This document shows, piece by piece, positions 55,405 to 63,838 of a stretch of 64,000 nucleotides of DNA. The stretch's first letter is position 1; the number at the start of each line of letters is the position of its first letter. The notes beneath the pieces were generated by a model. The model searched no databases, was not told the DNA's origin, and worked only from the letters and a program-made list of their open reading frames with translations. Source of the DNA: Nocardia sp. NBC_00403. GTDB lineage: Bacteria > Actinomycetota > Actinomycetes > Mycobacteriales > Mycobacteriaceae. The DNA is taken from positions 5,332,001-5,396,000 of the forward strand of contig NZ_CP107939.1 of assembly GCF_036046055.1 (NCBI RefSeq), read 5' to 3'. The position numbers and the translations under genes are program-made.

Positions 55405-55761
55405 TCACGCGGACGAGTGGACTTTGGCCGCTCCGATGCGATCTATGCGGGCGCGGCCCCAAGCGCCGAGCGGTTCGAGTGCGGCGTTGAGCGCCGTGCC
55501 CAGCTCGGTCAGGCGGTATTCGACCCGCGGCGGGACCTCGCGATAGATCTCGCGGTCCACGATGCCGTCCTGCTCGAGCTCGCGCAGCTGCTGGATGAGC
55601 ATCTTCTCCGACACCCCCGGCAGGCCGCGGCGCAGTTCACCGAAGCGGCGCACACCGTGGTTCTCCAGCTCCCAGAGGATCAGCACCTTCCACTTCCCGC
55701 CGACGACATCCATCGCCGCGTCGATGCCGCAGAAGTATGGTCCGGATCTCTTTTCGCCCAT
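55405..55761 (-). CDS. HxlR-family transcriptional regulator
   Basis: The 118-residue winged helix protein has the family core MDVVGGKWKVLILWELENHG, RRFGELRRGLPGVSEKML and LTELGTALNAALEPLGAW. A Cys at position 11 (YFCGIDA) is the usual HxlR redox/ligand Cys. It is divergent from a decayed NAD(P)-binding gene at 55902. An inverted repeat lies between. Confidence 0.9.
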   Translation of the reverse strand: MGEKRSGPYFCGIDAAMDVVGGKWKVLILWELENHGVRRFGELRRGLPGVSEKMLIQQLRELEQDGIVDREIYREVPPRVEYRLTELGTALNAALEPLGAWGRARIDRIGAAKVHSSA

Positions 55762-55797
55762 GGTCCGACCTCGCTACCTGTTCACAAGCCGAGTGGT

Positions 55798-55824
55798 AAG
55801 TACCCGACCGAATAGTAGGTACTT
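55798..55824. promoter_or_regulatory. AAGTACC-n13-GGTACTT inverted repeat, probable HxlR operator
   Basis: Arms AAGTACC and GGTACTT are exact complements spaced by 13 bp, centred between the HxlR gene and the divergent relic. HxlR-type regulators often bind GTAC-centred repeats near their own gene. It shares GTAGGTACT with the 13743-13762 palindrome. Confidence 0.6.
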
Positions 55825-55901
55825 GTCGGTCCGTTGGGCAAAGAGCAACCTTGGTTCCAGCGCGCTGACCACCACATTCACCGACCAAGGGACGACCCGC
55901 A

Positions 55902-56062
55902 ATGGCGGAAACCCAGCACCCTCCGGTGACAGTCCTCGGACTCGGCGCGATGGGCAAGGCGACAGCCGCGACGCCGGCGTAGCCCTCGACATCTCGCCCC
56001 CATCAAAAACCTCATCGACCGCCAAATCGCCGACGGCAACTCTGCTGCCCCGGCTACGGCGC
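55902..56062 (+). pseudogene. NAD(P)-binding oxidoreductase relic, internally deleted
   Basis: From ATG 55902 it reads MAETQHPPVTVLGLGAMGKA, a Rossmann start (GLGAMG) as in hydroxyisobutyrate dehydrogenase or imine reductase-like enzymes, and stops at TAG 55980-55982. The following bases in another frame read IKNLIDRQIADGNS, a plausible far C-terminal piece. Most of the enzyme is gone. Confidence 0.6.
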
Positions 56063-56183
56063 CGTGCGTTCGCCACCTCCTCCGTGAACGCATGGCCTCC
56101 CGGCCACATCCCCGAGAATTGCCAGGTAGACGCGCGATTTGGTTCCACGCACTCACATCCGATAACCTTGCTGAGCACCACCG

Positions 56184-56268
56184 GTCCGGGTGGCGGAATG
56201 GCAGACGCGCTAGCTTGAGGTGCTAGTGCCCTTTAACGGGCGTGGGGGTTCAAGTCCCCCTCCGGACA
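56184..56268 (+). tRNA. tRNA-Leu (GAG)
   Basis: The 85-nt sequence folds with acceptor GTCCGGG/TCCGGAC, D arm, anticodon stem CTAGC/GCTAG around loop TTGAGGT (anticodon GAG at 56217-56219), long variable arm, and T arm GGGGG TTCAAGT CCCCC. A long variable arm and CTN-reading anticodon make it tRNA-Leu. The 3' CCA is not encoded. It marks the left border of the mobile-like gene block that follows. Confidence 0.95.
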
Positions 56269-56353
56269 CAAAATTGTGGCAAATATGCCTCAGGAAAGGT
56301 GTCCAGGCTCAGCCTGGACACCCATCATCGGATTTCTCTCGCGACCTGCGGTT

Positions 56354-56372
56354 TCACCCCCTCTGGGGGTGA
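56354..56372. repeat. 7-bp inverted repeat before the AbrB-like gene
   Basis: TCACCCC-CTCTG-GGGGTGA is a perfect hairpin of 7-bp arms that overlaps the likely start region of the following gene. It could be an operator or an RNA hairpin hiding the start. Confidence 0.5.
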
Positions 56373-56377
56373 TTCGT

Positions 56378-56836
56378 GTGAGTCATGACACACTCGCGCC
56401 GGTCCTTCCGTCGTTCTCTGCGCTCACCGCCACCGATGGCCTTGCTGCGATTCCCGGTGCGCCGGGGTTGCCGCTGGGCAACGTCGAGCTACCGCCGAAG
56501 TCCTCGGCGGTACACAGCATCCGTCCGGTCGATACCAACGGGCGCGTGATCGATAAGGCCGTCCTGACCGCGTTGGATTGGCGTCCCGGGGATCTGCTGT
56601 CGTGGCGGATCAACGGCGGGTTGATCGTGATCACCCGCCCCGGCTACGGCCGCCGCGGCGTCACCAAGCACGGACACCTGTCCCTGCCCGCGGCCGTACG
56701 CCGCGGCGCATACATCGGCATCCACGACCGTGTTCTGTTGGCCGCCGACCCCGAACAGTCTCTGCTGGTGGTGTACCCGGCCCACGTGCTCGATGAGATC
56801 CTCGCGCGCCGCTTCGCCGAAGGAGCCGAGGCATGA
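56378..56836 (+). CDS. SpoVT/AbrB-like DNA-binding protein
   Basis: The 152-residue protein from GTG 56378 has swapped-hairpin-like repeats: RVIDKAVLTALDWRPGDLLS and LSLPAAVRRGAYIGIHDRVL resemble AbrB/SpoVT half-domains. It is probably a regulator of the integrated element. GTG 56369 is an alternative start. A 14-codon minicistron (56833-56874) links its stop to the integrase start by ATGA overlaps. Confidence 0.55.
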   Translation: MSHDTLAPVLPSFSALTATDGLAAIPGAPGLPLGNVELPPKSSAVHSIRPVDTNGRVIDKAVLTALDWRPGDLLSWRINGGLIVITRPGYGRRGVTKHGHLSLPAAVRRGAYIGIHDRVLLAADPEQSLLVVYPAHVLDEILARRFAEGAEA

Positions 56837-56864
56837 GCACGCGCACAGACTCCGACATCGCCGC

Positions 56865-57950
56865 ATGCAGATGATGATGAAAAGTCTCGGGCTCACCCTC
56901 GCCGATCTGGCATCAGGGCCCGAAACCGTTCGTGCGGTGCCGACTTTCGCTGAGCACATCCCGAAGGTGCTGGCATCGATGCCGCAGGGGCGCACCCGCG
57001 ATCACTACCAGACCTATTGGGACAAGATCCTCGCCCAGCCCGGGTGGGCCCAGCGGCGTCTGGACGAGCCGACGACCGCCGATTTTCAGGTGTTGTGTGA
57101 GGCGATCCGTGCACAGCGGGTGATCCGGCGCAGCGACCGCGGAGGCAACGATGTGGTGCGCCACGTCACTGACGCGTTGCGACGGCTGTACAGGCACGCC
57201 GAGGACAATCGGACGATCGATCCGCGTGACAACCCCGTCGCCGGGCTGAGGAAACCCAAACGCACCCGTTCCAACCGGCGCGCGCTGCCGGCGAATCTGC
57301 TCGCGCAGATCGTGCATGTTGCCTCGACCACGGGCAACGACCCCGAGCTCGACACCCTGCTGCTGCGGCTTCACACCGAGTCCGGTTGCCGCCGTGGCGG
57401 GGCGCTGAGCTTGCGTCCGCAGGACTTGGACCCGGTACAGTCGCTGATCCTGCTGCGGGAGAAGGGTGGCACCGAACTCTGGCAGCCGGTCTCTCCGACC
57501 CTGATGCGCGCGTTGTGCCGCCACGGCGAGGAGCGCGATGCGCTGCCGAACGAACAGCTACTGCGTGCGCGCGACGGCAAGCCCATCACCCGCCGACGCT
57601 ACAGCGCGCTGTTCGAACGCCTCGGCCGCCACCTGCCGTGCGTGCAGACGCACGGCATCTCCATCCACTGGCTGCGCCACACCACCACCACATGGATCGA
57701 ACGCCACTACAACCACGCCGTGGCCAGCGAGTTCGCCCGACACAGCCAGGCCAGCCGCGGCACCACCGGCATCTACACCACCGCCACCCTGAACGAAGTC
57801 GCCACCGCTATCGCTCACCTCACCGGTGAACCCCACCCCTTGGCCACGACAGAACCCAGCCTCGACCACGCCGGGAGCCGCGCAGCGATTTCCGGATCTC
57901 CGCCGAGCCTGCCGCCGCCGCGCGCTGGCATGTCGGGCCGAAACATCTGA
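56865..57950 (+). CDS. tyrosine-type site-specific recombinase (integrase)
   Basis: The 361-residue protein has a SAM-like N-terminal domain (TRDHYQTYWDKILAQPGW) and the catalytic domain with Arg in ESGCRRGGALSLRPQDL, HWLRHTTTTWIERHY (His-x-x-Arg), and Tyr in GTTGIYTTATLNEVA. The domain order fits phage/AICE integrases. It is encoded 600 bp from tRNA-Leu, the probable attachment site. The start is ATG 56865 or ATG 56871, which overlaps the minicistron stop. Confidence 0.88.
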   Translation: MQMMMKSLGLTLADLASGPETVRAVPTFAEHIPKVLASMPQGRTRDHYQTYWDKILAQPGWAQRRLDEPTTADFQVLCEAIRAQRVIRRSDRGGNDVVRHVTDALRRLYRHAEDNRTIDPRDNPVAGLRKPKRTRSNRRALPANLLAQIVHVASTTGNDPELDTLLLRLHTESGCRRGGALSLRPQDLDPVQSLILLREKGGTELWQPVSPTLMRALCRHGEERDALPNEQLLRARDGKPITRRRYSALFERLGRHLPCVQTHGISIHWLRHTTTTWIERHYNHAVASEFARHSQASRGTTGIYTTATLNEVATAIAHLTGEPHPLATTEPSLDHAGSRAAISGSPPSLPPPRAGMSGRNI

Positions 57951-57963
57951 GGGAGATCAGCTC

Positions 57964-58164
57964 ATGACAACCTCCGCGATGGACGAACAATCCACCCACG
58001 CTGGCGAATTCAGATCCGACTCCGCTCCCGCGTTCACCGGCGAAGGAGTCGTCGAAGTGCTCGTCGCGCTCACCGGCGAGCTGCACCCGCTGTTGTCAGA
58101 TGACGATCCCACCTGGGCCCATGCCGGTCTGAGCCCGTTCCGCTGGAAGGACCCCACCCGATGA
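57964..58164 (+). CDS. small hypothetical protein of the integrated element
   Basis: The 66-residue acidic protein (FTGEGVVEVLVALTGELHPL) has no known domain. GAGGGAG upstream of ATG 57964 is a strong ribosome-binding site, and its stop overlaps the next ATG (ATGA). Cotranslation with the membrane protein gene suggests a role in the same element. Confidence 0.55.
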   Translation: MTTSAMDEQSTHAGEFRSDSAPAFTGEGVVEVLVALTGELHPLLSDDDPTWAHAGLSPFRWKDPTR

Positions 58165-59528
58165 CCGCACCACCCCGCGACCGGGCATCACACGTCGACG
58201 ATTCGGCCGACATACCAGCAACCTCCACCGCGCCGACACCCGAACCCGCTGCCATCCGGCGACCGTGGACACGGCTGTGGTGGGGGCTGATTCGCCGCAG
58301 CGGCCCGGGTTCTCGCCCGCTGCGACAGTGGCTGGACTATGCCTACGACACAGTCACGATCCAGGATGATCCGCTGCTGTATCGCGCGATGACCGAAGAC
58401 GAGATCGCGGCCGAATACCGGCTCCATGTCCGGCTGCGCCGTCAGAAGCGACGTCAGCGTGCACGTATCGCCGCGCTGGACGGTGCCGACGTCTACCGCG
58501 ACCACAAGCAAGTGGCTAAGGATCGTCGGGCCGTTGCCAGCGAGCGTCGTTGGCACGAGCGGGCATTGGCGGCGCGGCGGCGCGAAACCAGCCCGGACAC
58601 ACAGGTGGGCATGCTCTACCGGCGCACTACGGGTATGTCGACCCGACTGCGCGTCGCGATAGTCGGTGCGCTGTTGTGGTCAGCGATCAACGTAGGCATG
58701 AATTTTGCGCCGGACCACGCCGACCCAACGGGGCCGGTGCTGGTGCTGTGGATTTTGTCTTTCGGTCTAGAGGCTCTGATCTCTATCCCGATCCTCGAGA
58801 TCATGGCTCAGGCGACCATCGCGGCCCGGCTGGGCAGGCTTGTCGATCGCTCGCGCATTGTGCTTTTCGAAGCGGCGTTGCTGCTCGCCACCGTCTCGCT
58901 GAACGCCGGACCGCACTTGGCGGCCGCGAACTTCGGGCGCGCCGCACAGTACAGTGTCGCGCCGACGATGGTCGTGGTCCTCATGTGGCTGCATGCCTGG
59001 CTGGCTGCACGCTACGCCAAGATGATCGACGAAGTGTCGGCAACGTTGGCAGCTCACGACACCGACGACAGCCCATCTGAGACCGCTGAGTTACCCCAAG
59101 CCGCGCCGGTCCCTGCGCCGTCGCCGATCACCCTTGTCCCGGCCTACGGTTCCACTGTCTTCCCCAGCACGGCCTCGCCCAGATCGGGGGCCACCGTTGC
59201 CGAGGTGACCTCACCTCCGACCTCCGAAGTGGTGCAGGCGGCCACTACTGTCGCCGGGATCTCAGAGAACGACGCGGACATCATCGTCCACATCGCACGG
59301 CACATGAGGAGCCGTAGGCAGACCCCGATGCCTGAGCAGCACCTGATCTCGGTGCTCGAGAAAGCCGCGCGTGGCCTGGCCCATCAATTCATCGCGAACG
59401 AGATGGCAGAAGAAACCGGTGAGCGCTTCCACGCATCCACCATCGGTCGCATCGTGTATCGAGCACAATCCCTCGGCCTGCCGATCAGCCAGCCGCAGGA
59501 GGTGAGAACTCCGATCCGAACAGCCTGA
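58161..59528 (+). CDS. DUF2637/Spd-like membrane protein of the integrated element
   Basis: The 455-residue protein has a basic N-terminal region with coiled-coil-like RLHVRLRRQKRRQRARIAA, four hydrophobic segments at about 160-290 (LRVAIVGALLWSAINVGM), and a C-terminal helical domain that ends in a helix-turn-helix-like ERFHASTIGRIVYRAQSLGL. The layout recalls Spd/DUF2637 proteins of conjugative actinomycete plasmids and AICEs. Spread or transfer is the likely role, by analogy. Confidence 0.6.
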   Translation: MTAPPRDRASHVDDSADIPATSTAPTPEPAAIRRPWTRLWWGLIRRSGPGSRPLRQWLDYAYDTVTIQDDPLLYRAMTEDEIAAEYRLHVRLRRQKRRQRARIAALDGADVYRDHKQVAKDRRAVASERRWHERALAARRRETSPDTQVGMLYRRTTGMSTRLRVAIVGALLWSAINVGMNFAPDHADPTGPVLVLWILSFGLEALISIPILEIMAQATIAARLGRLVDRSRIVLFEAALLLATVSLNAGPHLAAANFGRAAQYSVAPTMVVVLMWLHAWLAARYAKMIDEVSATLAAHDTDDSPSETAELPQAAPVPAPSPITLVPAYGSTVFPSTASPRSGATVAEVTSPPTSEVVQAATTVAGISENDADIIVHIARHMRSRRQTPMPEQHLISVLEKAARGLAHQFIANEMAEETGERFHASTIGRIVYRAQSLGLPISQPQEVRTPIRTA

Positions 59529-59620
59529 TGCGGTGAGTAAGCGGGTGAACCTACCTGCAACACAAGAAAAGACGACCGCGCACCATCGCTTCACCTGATC
59601 ACAACTCCAGATATAGCAAA

Positions 59621-59644
59621 GGCCCCCAGCTGGAACTGAGGGCC
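59621..59644. terminator. GC-rich hairpin between element genes
   Basis: GGCCCCCAG and CTGAGGGCC form a near-perfect stem around CTGGAA, preceded by AAA on the plus strand. On the minus strand it is followed by CCTTTG. A factor-independent terminator is possible, but there is no long T tract. It sits between the membrane protein gene and the primase gene. Confidence 0.4.
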
Positions 59645-59670
59645 CGCTCCACAACCTGAAGGTCGCGCTA

Positions 59671-61401
59671 ATGAGGCTCAGCACGTCCCAGGGTAGCTCA
59701 CGCCTGCACGCGCCTGCAACAGCCCTCTTCTCGGGCGACACACCAGCGCGCACAGCCATTCCTGACCTACCTGGGCAACCCCTACTCCCTTGTCCCCCAA
59801 CCCTTTCGAGCTACACTCACACGCAAGCGCAGGCGCTGTTCACCACCCTGGCGCCCCTGCTGGCCGCCCGCCGCTCCATGCGGTTGTGGAGCCCCGAAGA
59901 CGGCGTCTATCGCGCGCATGCCCAGCAGCTGACTCGCCGACTGCCCGCCCATCCCGCGGCGGTGCCACTGTACCTCGGCGGCCGTACGCGGTTGCTCGCA
60001 CTGGATTTCGACGCCAAACATTGTGGCCGCCAGGGCGTCGACAATGATGTTGCGCGGTGTCTGCGCTGGATCGGCGACTGCGGCGGCAAGGCGATCGCCG
60101 ACCGCAGCACCAGCGGTGGCCGCCATGTCCTGATCCCACTGCCGATGGGCATCGCTCTCACCAGAGCTGACCTCGAACCTCTGCTACGGCTGCTCGCCGA
60201 GCAGTTACCCAGCCTTGACATCACCCCGATGCTGAACCCCGCCACCGGCTGCATCACCCCGCCCGGATCTCGCTGTCGTGAAGGCGGATTCCGCGAACTC
60301 GACGGCAGCCTTGACGACGCGGTCCAAGCGCTAACCGTCCGCTCCGACGCAGGGTTTGTTCTCCGCCTGGCCCGACTGTTGGAGATGCACGACCGTGCAC
60401 TGCTCCCGCACTACCCGGCCAGCTCCGCATCGGCTCCGTGCACGGTGCGCACGACCACCGTGCACACATCGCGCGCGACGGGCACCGCCGGAGCCGAGGC
60501 CTCCCCGCTATGGGAGGACAGCGGCGACCGTGCACGACTGCGCACGCAGATCCGGCTCAGGACACCGATGCCGAGCGCGGTGCGCGCATTCGCCATGAAC
60601 GGCTCGGCACCTGCGAACGGTCGCTGGCGCGCGCGGGACGGACGCCTGGACCGCTCCGCTGCCCGCCAGGCCGTCCTCGCCGCCGCCGTGCTGCGCGGGT
60701 ACTGCCTCAGCGACATTCGTGCACAGTTGCCCGCCGCAGGTGGGACCTGGGCCGGATTCGCCGACGCCTACCACCGTTACGGGGCCGGGGGTGACGCCGC
60801 GCTAGGTCGCGACTGGGATGCGGCCTGCCGCTGGGCGAACCGGATCGCACCCGAATTCCGCTCACTCGCGCACAAGTCCAAAGAGCACACAGGGGGGTGG
60901 TGGGGGGACAATTCGCGAACGAAAAAACAAGCTCGCTGGCTCACCGCCGCGACACAGTGGGTCGACGCGCAATGGCCACGATCCCCCCGACGCTGGAGCG
61001 CGCTCGCTGTCCTTCAGGCATTGGCGTACGGCTCGGCCATCGGCGGGACCGTCGTGCGCGGTGTCCCGATCGTGGAGCTGGGCGGCCGGTCGGTATCGCT
61101 CATGGCCGCGGGAATCCCGGAGACCACCGTCTGGCAGGTCCTGCGCGAACTTCGCGAACTCCCCGGCTCTCCTATTCTGAGGACACGACGTGGCGCAGGG
61201 CTCCTCGCCGATGCTTACGCATTGGTCAGACCCGAAGACGACCGTCCGGACTCATCGAATCCGGCAGCGAGCCAAACGGTTCGGGTAGAGCCGGTGCATC
61301 CGGCCTGGAGCATCCTCGGACTGCACTGCCGCCGGCTGTACGAAATCGTGCTCGGCGATCGGGCAGCGACTCCGACAGAAGAATTGCGGCGGCCCGAATG
61401 A
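59671..61401 (+). CDS. AEP-type primase/replication initiator of the integrated element
   Basis: The 576-residue protein contains an archaeo-eukaryotic primase-like core. LLALDFDAKHCG has the paired metal Asp residues (D112, D114), and STSGGRHVLIPL has the nucleotide-binding Ser/His (H152). GCITPPGSRC follows, and a helical C-terminal part (about 290-520) with a PriCT-like segment (AAAVLRGYCLSDIRAQLP). Such proteins initiate replication of AICEs and plasmids. It suggests that the block can replicate when excised. Confidence 0.7.
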   Translation: MRLSTSQGSSRLHAPATALFSGDTPARTAIPDLPGQPLLPCPPTLSSYTHTQAQALFTTLAPLLAARRSMRLWSPEDGVYRAHAQQLTRRLPAHPAAVPLYLGGRTRLLALDFDAKHCGRQGVDNDVARCLRWIGDCGGKAIADRSTSGGRHVLIPLPMGIALTRADLEPLLRLLAEQLPSLDITPMLNPATGCITPPGSRCREGGFRELDGSLDDAVQALTVRSDAGFVLRLARLLEMHDRALLPHYPASSASAPCTVRTTTVHTSRATGTAGAEASPLWEDSGDRARLRTQIRLRTPMPSAVRAFAMNGSAPANGRWRARDGRLDRSAARQAVLAAAVLRGYCLSDIRAQLPAAGGTWAGFADAYHRYGAGGDAALGRDWDAACRWANRIAPEFRSLAHKSKEHTGGWWGDNSRTKKQARWLTAATQWVDAQWPRSPRRWSALAVLQALAYGSAIGGTVVRGVPIVELGGRSVSLMAAGIPETTVWQVLRELRELPGSPILRTRRGAGLLADAYALVRPEDDRPDSSNPAASQTVRVEPVHPAWSILGLHCRRLYEIVLGDRAATPTEELRRPE

Positions 61402-61811
61402 ACCGCAGCAGCGGGTACGCCGCGCTGGCGACCCTTACCATCGCCGGGCTTCTCACCCACACCAAGGGCCGCATCAACGAAGGTCCTACCACTCTCGACG
61501 ACATCGCGACCGCACACGGCCTCCCGCAGCTGCGCCGAGAGCGCATATCCCGCCACCGGCAACAACGTGCACTCTGGCGCGCCTGGCTCGCGACTCGATA
61601 CGAACTACACGAAGCGCAGTCTGAAGACCAAGCCGCAAAACCCTCGCGGTCTCTTGCGCAGCTGGCCACGCGACGCGAGCGACGAACGGTGGCGGACCAC
61701 GATGTCTGTCACCAAGAGCCATACCTGACCTTACGAATCAGATGCCCGGACGAACCGTTTCGGCGTTACGCACCGCAAGGCTTGGTGGATACGCCGCAGT
61801 CACCACCCTGA
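61398..61811 (+). CDS. hypothetical protein downstream of the primase
   Basis: The 137-residue basic protein begins MNRSSGYAALATLTIAGLLT. ATG 61398 overlaps the primase stop (ATGA), which indicates translational coupling. A helical Arg-rich middle section (QLRRERISRHRQQRALWRAW) suggests nucleic-acid binding. No family is recognised. Confidence 0.5.
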   Translation: MNRSSGYAALATLTIAGLLTHTKGRINEGPTTLDDIATAHGLPQLRRERISRHRQQRALWRAWLATRYELHEAQSEDQAAKPSRSLAQLATRRERRTVADHDVCHQEPYLTLRIRCPDEPFRRYAPQGLVDTPQSPP

Positions 61812-61927
61812 CACCCTCGGAAGTTGCGTGGCCGCTGCCGGCCGAACCTCTCCGGGCAGGCCCAGATAGTCTCGGCCGCATTCCCGCGGCCAAGACCAAC
61901 GACTGACCCAACGCGCGATATGCGGCA

Positions 61928-62356
61928 TTATGGGATGTCCGATACCTCGTAATCGCCTCGCTCACCTACGACGTACTGCTTGGAATAGTTGCCTTGGCGA
62001 TGCACCTGTGAAGGATTCCAGTCGTCGGGGCCAGGGTCGAGGTCGAGGACGAACTCGGTCGGTGACGCCGCGACAGCCAAGCCATCGGAGAGCACTCGAT
62101 ACGGGTATCGCCTGCTCTCCAGGAACCGATATTCGCTGACACCGTGGACGGTCAGCCGTACCAGGCACCACTCGGACTTCCGTGCGCCGACCAGGGGGCC
62201 ACGCACTGGCCTTGTGGTGTCCATCGCCTGGATATCCAGCCTTACCGTCGCAAGCTTTCCAAGTGTGGCCCGAATATCCACTCCAACAATGACGCCGTCG
62301 TAGAAGTTGACGAACCTTTGCAGGAAAGCCGAGGAGTGCTCACCTGTGATCTGCAC
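61928..62356 (-). CDS. hypothetical protein, cytosolic
   Basis: From GTG 62356 (VSVQITGEHSSAFLQRFVNF) the product is 142 residues, with a beta-rich body (WCLVRLTVHGVSEYRFLESR) and an acidic C-terminal end (DLDPGPDDWNPSQVHRQGNY). I do not recognise it; the size and composition recall small immunity-type proteins, but nothing proves it. It is convergent with the integrated element's last gene. A longer frame to 62530 has weaker sequence. Confidence 0.5.
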   Translation of the reverse strand: MQITGEHSSAFLQRFVNFYDGVIVGVDIRATLGKLATVRLDIQAMDTTRPVRGPLVGARKSEWCLVRLTVHGVSEYRFLESRRYPYRVLSDGLAVAASPTEFVLDLDPGPDDWNPSQVHRQGNYSKQYVVGERGDYEVSDIP

Positions 62357-62658
62357 CGATACCGCCCTTTTCGTCGAGTTGCCTGATCGGACCCCACATG
62401 ATGGCAGCGGCCGTACGGATGCCGTCCTACCGTGCCGCGATCGACCGTCGGTGTGGCATGTCGGGCTCCGACGAGTCGGTAGCAAGACCGATGAGAACAA
62501 CCGGAATTCGGCATTTTCGGATGTTGGCACCGCTCACTATTCGTTACCCGTATGTTCGAACGCCTCCCGACCATGTCCAGCGGCGAGGACAGCGCGGCTG
62601 GATAGCGCGCCCAGCGGCATAGAAAGACGTTTAGTGCGTCGATTTCGCGGACGTGGGG
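62357..62658. other. 300-bp gap between the hypothetical gene and the IS110 region
   Basis: No supported gene. The left end of the IS110-type element should lie here, but I cannot fix it because the family often lacks clear inverted repeats. Confidence 0.35.
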
Positions 62659-62717
62659 AACGTCCTCCTGATGCGCTTGTCGGGCTTGGTGTCCCATCGC
62701 AAGAGCAGGAGGACGTT
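62659..62717 (+). promoter_or_regulatory. 12-bp inverted repeat sequestering the IS110 transposase ribosome-binding site
   Basis: AACGTCCTCCTG (62659-62670) is the exact complement of CAGGAGGACGTT (62706-62717). The right arm contains AGGAGG, the ribosome-binding site of ATG 62720. In a transcript started upstream, the hairpin would hide it and limit translation. This is a classic way for IS elements to avoid read-through expression. Confidence 0.6.
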
Positions 62718-62719
62718 CC

Positions 62720-63836
62720 ATGAGTAACGGTAGCGGTGTGTCCAGGGGTGATCGCAACCGCAACGCGCGGCTGGCTCGGTTGCGGAGGCTGGTCCCGACC
62801 ACGAATGCGATCGTCGGGATCGATCTGGCCGATCGTAAGCAGATGGTCGTCGTGTGTGACCACGACTCGAAAGTGCTAGCCCGCAAGACGTTCCGCTGCC
62901 GAGCCTGGGACATGGGCGCCGCTTTGGACTGGGCCGCGGCCCGAGCTGCGGCGGCAGGATTTGCCGGGGCGACGGTGGCGTGTGAGCCGACCGGGCATCG
63001 GTGGCGGGTGCTGGGACAGCTGGCCACCGATCGGAACATGTTGTTCGTCTGCGTGCAGCCAGCGATGACCGCCTGGTCACGCCGCGCCGAGGACCTCACC
63101 ACGGACAAAACCGACGAGAAAGACGCGGTGTTGATCGCGCGATTGACGGCGCAACTGCGCTGTTATGCACCCGAGCCTGTCGATGAAACCTGGAGTCGGC
63201 TGCGGCATCTGGGTGCCCGCCGCGAACAACTGCTGGTCGAGATGGTCGCACAGATCCAGCAGATCCGAGCCCTTCTCGAATGCGTGTGGCCGGCTGCGCT
63301 CGAGGCTGCCCAGCAGCCCTTCAAGTCACGGACCTGGATGGCAGCACTGCGAACGATCTGCGGCCGTGACGGCGGCGATTTCGCCCGCACTCGCCGGTTG
63401 GGCCGAGGCCGGCTCGAACGCCTCGTCCGCGGCGAGGTTACCCGTGGCGGCGCGAAGCGGCCGTGCTTTCGGATCACCGGAAAACTTTTTGCGGCACTGG
63501 ACGATCCGGCCGGGGTGCTCGCCCACCGCCGCGGAGCCCTGGAACGGGTGCACCTGTTGCTCGAAGACTGGGCCGAAAGCAAACGGCGCCTGGCCGATAC
63601 AGAGGCCCGAATGACCGGCGTGCTCGACGAGCTTCGGCTCACCGATCTGGTCACCTCGATCGTCGGGTTGTCCGCCGTCGGTGCCGCAGCGATCTTGGCC
63701 GAAACCGGCGACCCCACACGGTTTCCCACCGCCCGAGCGGTAGTCAAACACGCTGGTCTTGCGCCCCGGGAGAAGAAATCCGGTACCTTCACCGGCCGCG
63801 CCCGGCTCACCGGGGCGGGTCGCCCCGGACTGCGGC
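62720..63836 (+). pseudogene. IS110-family transposase, truncated by IS630 insertion
   Basis: About 372 genuine codons remain. The N-terminal DEDD RuvC-like domain has Asp in IVGIDLADRKQMVVVCD, Glu in TVACEPTGHRW and Asp residues in DKTDEKDAVLIARL. The C-terminal Tnp_IS116/IS110/IS902 domain is partly present (LTSIVGLS-like LVTSIVGLSAVGAAAILAE) and stops at GAGRPGLR. There the IS630 copy begins. The frame then runs 10 more codons in the IS to 63868. The Ser-containing end of the domain is lost. Confidence 0.88.
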
Positions 63837-63838
63837 TA

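Noticed and set aside
57558..58086. minus-strand frames opposite the integrase end
   Set aside because: They have no start signal or motif and lie fully under supported plus-strand genes.
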